Shown here: piece after piece, positions 15,584-23,469 of the stretch
How the letters are laid out: the number at the start of each line of letters is the position of its first letter
Position numbering within the stretch: position 1 is the stretch's first letter
NCBI GenBank assembly: GCA_910587365.1
Contig: CAJUKJ010000013.1
Coordinates: 1 to 35,789 of the forward strand
DNA length: 35,789 nt
Direction of reading: 5' to 3'
From: an uncultured Christensenellaceae bacterium
GTDB taxonomy: Bacteria; Bacillota; Clostridia; Christensenellales; Borkfalkiaceae
The notes under the pieces: generated by a model
Database searches by the model: none
Seen by the model: the letters and a program-made list of their open reading frames with translations, nothing else
Told to the model about the DNA's origin: nothing
Position numbers and translations under genes: made by a program

Positions 15584-16915
15584 TTAAATATACCCGTACC
15601 TTTTGCGGAAAGCAATAATAAAAATTACGGTTATGGCGAGCGAAGCTATTTCGGCAAAGCACGTTGCCGACCAGACGCCGTCAAGCCCTAAAACGAGCGG
15701 CACGGTAAGCACGGCAACGACCTGAAACACAAGCGTCCTTAAAAAAGATATTATCCCCGAAACGAGTCCGTTATTCAGCGCGGTAAACATCGACGAGCCG
15801 AAATAACTGAACCCCGCAATTAAAAATGCGGGAGCGTATATTCTGAAACCGCGTAAGGTCATATCGAAAAGCTCCCCATCGTAACCGAATATCTTTATAA
15901 AAGGATATGCAAGTGCTTCGGAAAGCACAGTCATCGATATTCCGAAAGCAGCGGTAATTACAAGACTTTTTTTAAACAAATTTTTAAGCTCGCTCTTGTT
16001 TTGGGCACCGAAATTATAAGCAATAATAGGCGCACTGCCCACTGAGTAGCCCATAAATATGGAAAAGAAAATCATAACGACGTACATAACGGTACCGTAT
16101 GCGGCAATACCGCCGTCGCCTGGGACAAGCTTTTGGATTTGGAAATTGTAAAGCATCGTAACGACCGCCGCGGATACGTTTGCAAGAAATTCGCTGGTAC
16201 CGTTTGTCGCGGACTTTAAAAGAGCTTTTCCGTAGAAGCTTGTTTTCGTAAGCCGCAAAAGACTGTTGTTTCTGCACAGGAAATAAATTATCGGAACTAC
16301 GCCGCCTATTACCTGGCTTGCCGCTGTCGCGGCAGCTGCGCCCGCAAGCCCCCACTTTAACCCTGCAACAAAAACCGCGTCCAAAATTATATTCGCCGCG
16401 CCTGCCGCTCCCGTAACTATAAGACCGAGCCTGGGCTTTTCCGCCGTAACGAAAAAACTTTGAAAGACGTTCTGCAAAATAAAAAAGGGCTGTGCGCCTA
16501 AAAGTACCCTGCCGTATAGCACGCAATAGTCGTAGGTTATACCCTCCGCGCCAAGCCATTTTGCAATAGGCGGAACAACGAACTGACCAGCAACGGCTAT
16601 GACTATACCTATGCCCAAGGTAACGTATACGAGAAGAGAAAAGTATGCGTTAGCCCGTTTCTTATCCCCCTCGCCAAGCGTTTTGGAAACAAGCGCGCTT
16701 CCGCCCGCGCCGAGCATAAAGCCTATTGCGCCAAGGACGAATATCAGCGGATATATAAGGTTGATTGCCGCAACCGCAGACGGTCCGGCAAAATTGGATA
16801 CGAAAAGCCCGTCCACAACGCTGTAAATGCTTGTGAACACCATCATTACTATTGACGGAAGCACGAATATTAATAACTTTTTATAAGTGAAATGTTCAGA
16901 TAACTGTATTCTCAT
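15584..16915 (-). CDS. MATE family efflux transporter
   Basis: This 443-aa multidrug/toxin extrusion protein exchanges organic cations or other compounds for Na+ or H+. It has about 12 hydrophobic segments in two related halves. Family features are the start KKLLIFVLPSIVMMVFTSIY, VDGLFVSNFAGPSAVAAINL, GAGGSALVSKTLGEGDKKRA, and in the second half GYSVGSAPIIAYNFGAQNKS. Length is normal for bacterial MATE proteins. The ATG has no clear ribosome site. It has its own promoter and is transcribed away from the ABC importer. Substrate cannot be inferred. Confidence 0.94.
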   Translation of the reverse strand: MRIQLSEHFTYKKLLIFVLPSIVMMVFTSIYSVVDGLFVSNFAGPSAVAAINLIYPLIFVLGAIGFMLGAGGSALVSKTLGEGDKKRANAYFSLLVYVTLGIGIVIAVAGQFVVPPIAKWLGAEGITYDYCVLYGRVLLGAQPFFILQNVFQSFFVTAEKPRLGLIVTGAAGAANIILDAVFVAGLKWGLAGAAAATAASQVIGGVVPIIYFLCRNNSLLRLTKTSFYGKALLKSATNGTSEFLANVSAAVVTMLYNFQIQKLVPGDGGIAAYGTVMYVVMIFFSIFMGYSVGSAPIIAYNFGAQNKSELKNLFKKSLVITAAFGISMTVLSEALAYPFIKIFGYDGELFDMTLRGFRIYAPAFLIAGFSYFGSSMFTALNNGLVSGIISFLRTLVFQVVAVLTVPLVLGLDGVWSATCFAEIASLAITVIFIIAFRKRYGYI

Positions 16916-16950
16916 TATTTATGCAAATGTTTATTCGGTATTTACCTTCG

Positions 16951-16980
16951 ATTATAAGTGATTTATAATTATAAAGTCAA
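16951..16980 (-). promoter_or_regulatory. promoter of the MATE gene
   Basis: On the minus strand the -35 TTGACT (16980-16975) and -10 TATAAT (16956-16951) are separated by 18 bases. The start codon is 35 bases beyond the -10. Confidence 0.75.
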
Positions 16981-17041
16981 GGGAATAATGCTTTCGGTCG
17001 TTTTTATTTGCAATTACAATGCGTTATTTTACGATAAATAG

Positions 17042-17093
17042 TGATAAAATTTATCATAAAAAATGTGTAATTATTCATTTTTTTGAATAATTA
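17042..17093. promoter_or_regulatory. two candidate operators upstream of the ABC importer
   Basis: One is a perfect 15-base palindrome TGATAAAATTTATCA at 17042-17056. The other is an inverted pair TAATTATTCA (17068-17077) and TGAATAATTA (17084-17093). The second resembles ARG-box half sites bound by ArgR, which would suit a polar amino-acid importer; that identity is inference. Both lie just upstream of the promoter at 17114. Confidence 0.5.
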
Positions 17094-17113
17094 TAAATTT
17101 TATACAAAAACGT

Positions 17114-17142
17114 TTGCCTTTTGGAAATTAAAGTGATATTAT
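17114..17142 (+). promoter_or_regulatory. promoter of the amino-acid ABC operon
   Basis: The -35 TTGCCT (17114-17119) and -10 TATTAT (17137-17142) have a 17-base spacer. The first start codon is at 17174, preceded by a GAGGT ribosome site. Confidence 0.7.
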
Positions 17143-17173
17143 AAACCCACAATAAAAAAAGAGGTAAAAATAT

Positions 17174-18055
17174 ATGAAAAAGATTTTAACGGCGGTTGCA
17201 ACCGCAGCACTTTGCACGGCTTGTGCAATTTCAATGGCGGCTTGCTCATCTTCCACAAACGTGAAAATTATAGAGATAAGTCTTTCCAACGAGCAGTACG
17301 GCGTAGCTATTGCAAAGGACAACGACAGCCTGAAAACACAGGTAAACGAAGTTATTACCGCTCTTACGGGCGACGGAGTTACCGTTGGCGATAAAACCGT
17401 GACTTTCAGCACCCTTTACGACGCCGAAAAAGAGGCAGAAACAAGCAACACTCCTATATCAATCGGTACCGTCAAAAAGACTAGCACCAATCGCGACAAC
17501 GAGCTTGTTGTTGCCACCAACGCAGAATTCGCACCTTTTGAATATATGGTAGGCGATTCTTTCGGCGGCGTTGATATGCAGATTGCAAAAATTCTTGCAG
17601 ACCAGCTTGGCAAAGAGCTTGTAGTATCGCATATGGCTTTTGAAGCCGTAACCACTGCAGTTGCCCAGGGAACCGCGGATATAGGTCTTGCAGCTCTTAC
17701 AATTAGCGATGAACGTAAAGAAACAGTAGACTTCTCCCTTCCTTACTACGACACCACCCAATACATTGCCGTTTCCGTTGATAACACCGACTTTGACGAA
17801 TGCAAAACCGAAGAAGACGTAGTAAACGTCCTGAAAGGACTTAAAAACGTAAAAGCTGGCGCAGCTAAGGCACAAACGGGCTACTATTATCTTAACGGAA
17901 ACCCCGATTTTGAATTTGACGGTTTTGAAAATATAACCGTTACCCCTTACAACACGGTAGCACTTGCAGTTAAAGACCTTTCAAACGGTACGATACAGCT
18001 TGTATGCGGCGACAAAGACGCACTTAACGCGGCTGTAAAAGCGATAAATAAGTAA
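17174..18055 (+). CDS. amino-acid ABC transporter substrate-binding lipoprotein, apparently circularly permuted
   Basis: This 293-aa lipoprotein captures a polar amino acid outside the membrane and delivers it to the permease encoded next. The lipobox ends at Cys24 (SMAAC). The SBP_bac_3 domain begins near residue 110 (LVVATNAEFAPFEYM) and includes GGVDMQIAKILADQLGKEL and TISDERKETVDFSLPYYDT. The protein ends at what is usually an internal point (GTIQLVCGDKDALNAAVKAI). The strand-helix that normally closes the domain, of the type L(S/T)xExYGIAVKKxN, is found instead at residues 33-63 (IEISLSNEQYGVAIAKDNDS). This suggests a circular permutation. The substrate is not known; His, Gln, Arg, Cys and related amino acids are typical. 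Confidence 0.93.
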   Translation: MKKILTAVATAALCTACAISMAACSSSTNVKIIEISLSNEQYGVAIAKDNDSLKTQVNEVITALTGDGVTVGDKTVTFSTLYDAEKEAETSNTPISIGTVKKTSTNRDNELVVATNAEFAPFEYMVGDSFGGVDMQIAKILADQLGKELVVSHMAFEAVTTAVAQGTADIGLAALTISDERKETVDFSLPYYDTTQYIAVSVDNTDFDECKTEEDVVNVLKGLKNVKAGAAKAQTGYYYLNGNPDFEFDGFENITVTPYNTVALAVKDLSNGTIQLVCGDKDALNAAVKAINK

Positions 18056-18062
18056 TATATTT

Positions 18063-18746
18063 ATGAATTTTGACCAATTTTTCAAATATTTAATAGATTA
18101 CGGCGGTTATAAACAGGTACTTGAAGGACTGCGCAATACTCTTATCATAGCTTTCGGCGGATTGGTTATAGGAATTGTAATCGGCTCGGTAGTAGCTATA
18201 ATAAAGTTAGCCGGCACACGGAACAGGGCTGCAAAGATAGTATCCTACGCAGGCGACGCCTATACCGGTCTTTTCAGAGGCACTCCCATAGTAGTACAGC
18301 TACTTATATTCCATTTCGTCATCTTCCGCGGCGCGCTTCCCTCCCCTTGGGAAGCGACGCTGATTTTCGGTTTAAACAGCGGGGCTTACGTTGCCGAAAT
18401 TATGCGCGGAGGCATCCAGTCGGTTGACCCCGGGCAGCTTGAAGCAGGACGCACCCTTGGGCTTTCTTATGTAACAACGATGATAAAGGTCGTACTTCCG
18501 CAGGCAATTAAAAACGTTATTCCCACTCTCGGAAACGAACTTATCGCTCTGATAAAGGATACCTCGGTTGCAAGCTATGCGGCCACCGTTGACCTGAACG
18601 CAGCTTTCACGGCGATATCGGGTGCGACTTACGACACAATGACGCCCTACATAGCACTTGCTTTGATATATCTTGTGATAGTAGTTATTTTGACGTTAAT
18701 AATAAAACTTGTTGAAAGGGGGCTTAGAAAGAGTGAAAAACGCTAA
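18063..18746 (+). CDS. polar amino-acid ABC transporter permease (HisM/GlnP type)
   Basis: This 227-aa membrane protein has about five transmembrane segments and the EAA loop that contacts the ATPase: EAGRTLGLSYVTTM followed by VLPQAIKNVIPTLGNELI. Residues FRGTPIVVQLLIFHF are also typical of the family. It starts 7 bases after the binding-protein stop, and the ATPase start lies inside its final codons. A single permease gene implies a homodimeric channel. Confidence 0.95.
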   Translation: MNFDQFFKYLIDYGGYKQVLEGLRNTLIIAFGGLVIGIVIGSVVAIIKLAGTRNRAAKIVSYAGDAYTGLFRGTPIVVQLLIFHFVIFRGALPSPWEATLIFGLNSGAYVAEIMRGGIQSVDPGQLEAGRTLGLSYVTTMIKVVLPQAIKNVIPTLGNELIALIKDTSVASYAATVDLNAAFTAISGATYDTMTPYIALALIYLVIVVILTLIIKLVERGLRKSEKR

Positions 18747-19650
18747 AACGCAAAAGCAATATAAGCCTAAGTTTCAGAACAAGCGGTCAATCCCCGTTGA
18801 AACTTACGATGAAAAATCGCTTATAGAAGTTCAGCATCTTACTAAATATTACGGCAACCTTAAAGTTTTGGACGATATTTCCGAAAAGATTTATCAGGGC
18901 GAAAAAGTAGCCATAATCGGCCCGTCGGGAAGCGGTAAAAGCACGTTTCTGCGCTGCCTTAACGTATTGGAAGATCCTACCGACGGTTATGTATTTTTTG
19001 AAGGCAACAACCTGTGCGATTTAAAAGTCGACATCAACGTACAGCGCAGAAAAGTAGGAATGGTATTCCAGCAATTTAATCTGTTCAACAATATGACAGT
19101 ACTGAAAAATATCACGTTTTCCCCTGTACACGTCGCAATGCAGGAGCTTAAAAAACAACAACTGAGTAATTTAAAACTCAAATTTTTAAACCTTTTCAGG
19201 AAAAAGGACAACAAGCTTCCCGTTCAGGAAATAAAGACAACGAAAGCCAAAATAAAAGAAGACGCAGAACAAAACGCAATGCGACTTTTAAAGAGAATAG
19301 GTTTGGAGACGAAAGCAAACGTTTACCCCTCCACCCTATCCGGCGGACAGAAACAGAGAATTGCCATAATACGCGCACTGGCTATGAACCCCGACGTAAT
19401 GCTTTTCGACGAACCCACCTCCGCCCTCGACCCCGAAATGGTCGGCGAAGTTTTACAGCTTATAAAAGAGCTTGCCGAAGAGGGAATGACCATGGTCATA
19501 GTTACCCACGAAATGGGCTTTGCGCGCGAGGTAGCAACAAAGGTTTTGTTTATGGACGAGGGCAAAATAGTCGAACAAGGCTCCCCCGAAAAGATATTCT
19601 CTTCCCCCGAAAACGCAAGACTGAAAGACTTTTTATCAAAGGTTTTATAA
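18733..19650 (+). CDS. polar amino-acid ABC transporter ATPase with insertion
   Basis: This protein of about 305 aa powers the importer. Visible motifs are Walker A GPSGSGKST (63-71), Q-loop VFQQFNLF (111-118), signature LSGGQKQR (202-209), Walker B VMLFDEPTS (near 220) and the switch THE. I placed the start at GTG 18733, which has an AAAGGGGG site; a TTG at 18709 is an alternative. It overlaps the permease by 14 bases. It is longer than GlnQ-type proteins (about 240 aa) because of an N-terminal tail of about 30 residues and a Lys-rich insertion (about 137-175) in the helical domain between Q-loop and signature. All catalytic motifs are intact. Confidence 0.94.
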   Translation: MKNAKTQKQYKPKFQNKRSIPVETYDEKSLIEVQHLTKYYGNLKVLDDISEKIYQGEKVAIIGPSGSGKSTFLRCLNVLEDPTDGYVFFEGNNLCDLKVDINVQRRKVGMVFQQFNLFNNMTVLKNITFSPVHVAMQELKKQQLSNLKLKFLNLFRKKDNKLPVQEIKTTKAKIKEDAEQNAMRLLKRIGLETKANVYPSTLSGGQKQRIAIIRALAMNPDVMLFDEPTSALDPEMVGEVLQLIKELAEEGMTMVIVTHEMGFAREVATKVLFMDEGKIVEQGSPEKIFSSPENARLKDFLSKVL

Positions 19651-19655
19651 ATAAT

Positions 19656-19691
19656 AAAGGCGACGGAACGCAAATTCGTTCCGTCGCCTTT
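19656..19691. terminator. bidirectional terminator between the ABC and TIR operons
   Basis: A perfect 15-bp stem (19656-19670 with 19677-19691) has a 6-base loop. A-rich and T-rich flanks give T-tails in both directions. It separates the convergent ATPase and TIR genes. Confidence 0.9.
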
Positions 19692-19702
19692 AATTATTTA
19701 AA

Positions 19703-21028
19703 CTATTCTATATCGTCAAACTTTGCGTAGAAGAACATAAAACCCGACACGAATAGAAAATCTTTCTTTAAAAATGCCTGCTCTAATTTTTCATAATTTT
19801 CTACCAGCCATTGGTGGTTATTTAAAAATATGTCGTTTTCGGGTTCTTCCTTTAACAGATCCTCATACTCAGGCTGAACGTAAGAAAAATAAGTATCGAA
19901 AAGAATTTTCCTCTTCTTCATTTTCATATTAGCCGTCGTAACCAGACTTTCTACCATTTTAACTTCGCTTGCATCTAAATTCTTTAATAAATTATAAACT
20001 TCCCTGCCGAAGTTTCTTGCACCTGCATATTTATCCTTTTCAATTACACTTATCATTTTTTTGAATAAATTAGACGGGTCGGGACTGCAAACAACCATAC
20101 CGTCATCAAGCTCGCGAACGTAGATTATCGCACCGTCGTTAAGACGCTCTACGATTGAGCGAAGCTTCTTTGCGGGATTTTTACTGTCCTTCAATATAAG
20201 CGTAAGATCAACAAAATCAAAACCGAAAATGTCATTTTCGGAAAGAATTCTATCCATTTTACTTTCAAAATCATCGTCTTCCATATTGCCGACATAGAAA
20301 TGCCCATTATTTTCAGCATACAATTCATTTGCCTTGTCCGCCTCACTTTTATTACATAAAAAGCCGACGACTTTAGAATAGTCCAATCCATTGTATTTAT
20401 CCATAGTGGACGTTATTTCATATATGGCAGGATTAAAAATAACGAAGTTATGCCGCTCGCCAAAAAGTTTTTTGAAAATTTCATCCTCAACTTCTTTACA
20501 TGATATTCTGTCAAGCTTTATACGGTTTTTCTCTCTTTCGGATATACCGTTTATTTCGTAATATGTATTGGAAACAGTACGGCTTCTGCTTGTGCTTAAA
20601 CTGTTTTTGTTTTCATCAACGAGGTAAGACGTAAGTTTTAAAAACATATCGTCAAAACGCGATATGGTAGAATCATAAGTTATTCCCTGGTAATCTTTAA
20701 TTGCCGCAATATCGTCGGGTAGCTTTTCAGGAAATTCAAAGTCTTTTAAAAATATAGGTACGATGTTCTTGTCTAACTCAATTGCTTTACGTATTTCATT
20801 CCTTACCCAGTCGTCGTCATATACACATCTGTCAAGTCCGTTTTTTGGCAAAATAATAATAAAATTATTACACAGTTCTATTTTTCTGTAAATCTGCTCA
20901 TTAAATTTTCCGATTTTTAAACTTTCCTTATCGTAAAACGCAGAATAATGCTCGTTTATCAATCTATCAAATAATCTTCCGCAAAAATCTGCACCGCCCA
21001 ATCTTCTGTAACTTATAAAAATATCCAA
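19703..21028 (-). CDS. TIR-domain protein with degenerate methyltransferase-like C-terminus
   Basis: This 441-aa protein starts with a bacterial TIR domain (1-135): MDIFISYRR, FYDKESLKIGKFN, then FIIILPKNGLDRC and DDWVRNEIRKAI. Trp74 and Glu78 match the conserved W-x3-E, whose Glu is catalytic in NAD-cleaving bacterial TIRs. After a linker (140-160), residues 185-350 recall a class I SAM methyltransferase: a VVGFLCNKSEADKANELY strand-helix, then DFVDLTLILKDSKNPAKKLR, IYVRELDDG and ARNFGREVYNLL. The glycine-rich SAM loop is not visible, so catalysis is doubtful and this part may be a ligand sensor. The start is TTG, with AAGGGG 7 bases upstream. It is co-transcribed with the GNAT gene 34 bases before it. 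Anti-phage or NAD-related signalling is inference. Confidence 0.85.
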   Translation of the reverse strand: MDIFISYRRLGGADFCGRLFDRLINEHYSAFYDKESLKIGKFNEQIYRKIELCNNFIIILPKNGLDRCVYDDDWVRNEIRKAIELDKNIVPIFLKDFEFPEKLPDDIAAIKDYQGITYDSTISRFDDMFLKLTSYLVDENKNSLSTSRSRTVSNTYYEINGISEREKNRIKLDRISCKEVEDEIFKKLFGERHNFVIFNPAIYEITSTMDKYNGLDYSKVVGFLCNKSEADKANELYAENNGHFYVGNMEDDDFESKMDRILSENDIFGFDFVDLTLILKDSKNPAKKLRSIVERLNDGAIIYVRELDDGMVVCSPDPSNLFKKMISVIEKDKYAGARNFGREVYNLLKNLDASEVKMVESLVTTANMKMKKRKILFDTYFSYVQPEYEDLLKEEPENDIFLNNHQWLVENYEKLEQAFLKKDFLFVSGFMFFYAKFDDIE

Positions 21029-21062
21029 AACATACCCCTTAAAATTTTATCTTGAAGTTTAT

Positions 21063-21632
21063 TTAATTTTTATTTAAAAGTTTAATATAAAATTTGTTTG
21101 CCTGCTCTTCTTCCTTATGGTTTTCCTCTAAATAAAGAAATTTATTTTTCCACGGCTTAACAGGCTTACCGTTTAAAGATTTTGAATAAACCTTCCGCTT
21201 TAAATCTTTCTCCTCAACGGTGTAATTTTCGCCCAAATCCATAACCTTATCATACAAAATACACGCTTCGGGACACAGTTTTTCGGAAGTATATAGCCGC
21301 AATGTTTCGTACTTTCTGTTTTCAGCTTCTTTTATTGTATCCAGCAAAATAGCTTTTCCTAAACCGCGTCCCCTGTAATTTTTCAATATACCGTACCAAC
21401 CCAGCCAGACAGTACCTTTTTCCCCTAACCGCTCCTCTTCGTACAAGCCCGTAATGCCGAAGGCTTCGTTATCTAAATACGCCAGAAAATACGGCGCACC
21501 CTTTTCGTATGCTTTTAAATAACTAAAATAGCCGCACGACGACGGAAATATCTGCATTTCGAGGTGCGTTGCAAACAATATATTTTCCTCGGTAATTTCC
21601 TTATAATTCAGATTTGGCATTTTGCTTATCAT
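21063..21632 (-). CDS. GNAT family N-acetyltransferase
   Basis: This 189-aa protein has the acetyl-CoA binding motif in NYRGRGLGKAILLDTI (about residues 90-105), preceded by the WLGWYGIL strand of the fold. The C-terminal tail (about 150-189) is Lys/Glu-rich and unusual for a simple GNAT. The acceptor substrate is unknown. The ATG at 21632 has a GCGGGGA-like site. A strong promoter lies upstream, and the TIR gene follows after 34 bases, so the two genes form one transcription unit and may act together. Confidence 0.88.
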   Translation of the reverse strand: MISKMPNLNYKEITEENILFATHLEMQIFPSSCGYFSYLKAYEKGAPYFLAYLDNEAFGITGLYEEERLGEKGTVWLGWYGILKNYRGRGLGKAILLDTIKEAENRKYETLRLYTSEKLCPEACILYDKVMDLGENYTVEEKDLKRKVYSKSLNGKPVKPWKNKFLYLEENHKEEEQANKFYIKLLNKN

Positions 21633-21662
21633 AAATTCCCCGCAACTTTTTTAATTTTTTCA

Positions 21663-21691
21663 ATTATAACATATTAAAACGGTTATTTCAA
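21663..21691 (-). promoter_or_regulatory. promoter of the GNAT-TIR operon
   Basis: On the minus strand the -35 TTGAAA (21691-21686) and -10 TATAAT (21668-21663) have a 17-base spacer, close to consensus. The GNAT start codon lies 30 bases past the -10. Confidence 0.8.
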
Positions 21692-21742
21692 GCATAGTAT
21701 ATAAAAGTATTGCATAATGCCGCAACAACCCCGATTAGGAAT

Positions 21743-21951
21743 TGTGGATAACTTTATTCATACTTTTGTAATAATTTGTCGAAAAAGTGGCGCACTTTAC
21801 GAATATTTGTATAAGTGTTGATAAAAAGTGGATAAATATTTTGAATTTATAATATTTTTGCCTTTTTACACAATGTAATTGTGGACAACTTTTTGTGGAT
21901 AACTTTATATGATTTGCTAAAAACATTGCAAATTACACTTATTTATCCACA
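21743..21951. other. cluster of six DnaA-box-like sites; oriC candidate
   Basis: Three perfect DnaA boxes (TTATCCACA or its complement) lie at 21743-21751, 21894-21902 and 21943-21951. Three single-mismatch boxes lie at 21816-21824, 21827-21835 and 21880-21888. The first two perfect boxes sit in a repeated GTGGATAACTTTAT. The surrounding sequence is strongly AT-rich and non-coding. This is the usual look of a chromosomal origin, but dnaA, dnaN, rpmH and other origin neighbours are absent here. It might instead titrate DnaA or regulate nearby genes. It fills most of the gap 21633-22097. Confidence 0.65.
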
Positions 21952-21973
21952 TTATTTTTAAACCCATATACAC

Positions 21974-22013
21974 AAAACCGCTCCTTCCCATATTCCGTGG
22001 AAGGAGCGGTTTT
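21974..22013 (-). terminator. terminator after dnaJ
   Basis: A perfect 15-bp stem (21974-21988 with 21999-22013) is bounded by AAAA and TTTT, so it can work in both directions. It lies about 85 bases after the leftward dnaJ stop and insulates the DnaA-box region from it. Confidence 0.85.
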
Positions 22014-22097
22014 AAACTATTATAATATACTGCTTACGCGACTGTTTGTCGGATTGTATCCTTAATTAACAAATAGACGCCAAGGCATACACCGTTT

Positions 22098-23258
22098 TTA
22101 CTGTTTGTCTATTTTTTTGCCGTATAATGCGGACATATTGTTGGCATATCTGTTCATATTTTCGCACGACTTTAAATGCACCGAGCTTTCAAAATCGCCA
22201 AGCTTTTTAAGCTGGTCGCGCGACAGTTTGGAAGGCACGTCTATTTCCACCGTAACGTACAGGTTACCAGTACCGTTTACCGTCTTTACTCCCTTTCCGC
22301 GTATACAGAACTTCGTTCCCGAAGCGGTGCATTCGGGTATGTTGAGTTCGATAGTATCCTCTACGCCGGGAACTAAAACCTTACCGCCCTGAACTGCGGT
22401 TTTATATGAAATGGGTACTGTTACGAATAAATCGCGGTCTTCGCGCTTTAACAGCTTATGCGGCTCGATACGGAAATAAACGTACAAATCGCCGCATTCC
22501 CCGCCGTTACCCGCCGCCTGACCGAAGCCGCGCTTACGTAAACTGCTGTCCTTATCGACGCCCGCGGGAATATTTACGGTAAAGCGCGTTTCCTTCCTGA
22601 TATACCCCTTCCCCTTACAGTCGGGACATTTATCAAGAATCTGTCTTCCTCCGCCTCCGCAGTCGGGACACACGCCGACCTGGATGGTTCTGCCGAAAAT
22701 GGTGTCCTGAGTGTATTTAATTCTTCCGCTGCCCCCGCAACAGGTACAAACCTTAAACGAAGTTCCGCCCTTTGCGCCTGTGCCGCGGCAAGCTGCGCAA
22801 GGCTCGTTACGGGTATAGCTTACCTCCTTTGAACAACCCTTTATGGCGTCAAGGAAGGAAAGATAAATAGTATGCTCGATATCCGCGCCCCTGTTGGTCT
22901 TTTTCTGTTCTCCGCCGAACGAGGACGCCCCGCCGAAACCGCCGCCGAACATAGAGTTTAAAATATCCTCAAACCCGCTTCCGCCGAAGGGGTTGCCTCC
23001 TCCGCCGCCGAAACCGCCGAAAGGATTGCCGCCCATACCGGGATGCGCCTGCTCATAGTCGTACTGCTTGCGCTTTTGTTCGTCCGAAAGCACGGCGTTA
23101 GCCTCGTTAATTTCCTTGAATTTTTCGGCGGCAGCTTTATCTCCGGGATGAAAGTCGGGATGATACTGCTTTGCAAGCTTTCTGTACGCCGATTTAATTT
23201 CGTCCTGCGTTGCCGTCTTAGACACGCCGAGGATTTCGTAGTAATTTTTATTAGACAT
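22098..23258 (-). CDS. dnaJ: molecular chaperone DnaJ
   Basis: This 386-aa type I Hsp40 brings unfolded proteins to DnaK and stimulates its ATPase. The J domain (1-70) holds the HPD motif in YHPDFHPGDK. A long Gly/Phe region follows (about 75-115). The zinc-finger domain has four CxxCxGxG-type repeats (CAACRGTG, CTCCGGSG, CPDCGGGG, CPDCKGKG) that bind two Zn ions. The C-terminal substrate domains come last. I set the start at 23258 (MSNKNYYEILGV), with GAGGAG 6 bases upstream; a longer in-frame reading from 23357 runs through the dispersed repeat. It is separated from dnaK by 432 bases of repeats. Confidence 0.97.
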   Translation of the reverse strand: MSNKNYYEILGVSKTATQDEIKSAYRKLAKQYHPDFHPGDKAAAEKFKEINEANAVLSDEQKRKQYDYEQAHPGMGGNPFGGFGGGGGNPFGGSGFEDILNSMFGGGFGGASSFGGEQKKTNRGADIEHTIYLSFLDAIKGCSKEVSYTRNEPCAACRGTGAKGGTSFKVCTCCGGSGRIKYTQDTIFGRTIQVGVCPDCGGGGRQILDKCPDCKGKGYIRKETRFTVNIPAGVDKDSSLRKRGFGQAAGNGGECGDLYVYFRIEPHKLLKREDRDLFVTVPISYKTAVQGGKVLVPGVEDTIELNIPECTASGTKFCIRGKGVKTVNGTGNLYVTVEIDVPSKLSRDQLKKLGDFESSVHLKSCENMNRYANNMSALYGKKIDKQ

Positions 23259-23269
23259 ATAAAACTCCT

Positions 23270-23441
23270 CACGAATTTTTGTTTCTATTCTGCGAAACAA
23301 AAATTCCGTGATTTTCGGGGCTACGCGCCCACTGCGCGCAATATTAAGCGCACACAATCATATAATCGCACGCATTCCCCCTCGGTCAGCCGCAGGTATG
23401 CGCAAATTGGGTGCGCAGCGCAGGGAAACCCTGCTTGCGCC
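23270..23441. repeat. dispersed intergenic repeat, copy 2, before dnaJ
   Basis: This is related to 10587-10762. It has the same hairpin (23270-23285 with 23294-23310) adjoining a ribosome site, then blocks with GTGTGCGCTTAA-like and ATGCGCAAATTGGGTGCGC sequences in the same order. Spacing and orientation match copy 1. Limits are approximate. Confidence 0.75.
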
Positions 23442-23469
23442 GTAAATTATTTAAAATTATAACACATAT

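Noticed and set aside
21735..21926. A minus-strand ORF over the DnaA boxes
   Set aside because: No ribosome site, biased composition, and it is explained by the AT-rich box cluster.
23043..23462. A plus-strand ORF spanning dnaJ and the dispersed repeat
   Set aside because: It is antisense to the J domain and continues through repeat sequence; not a credible gene.
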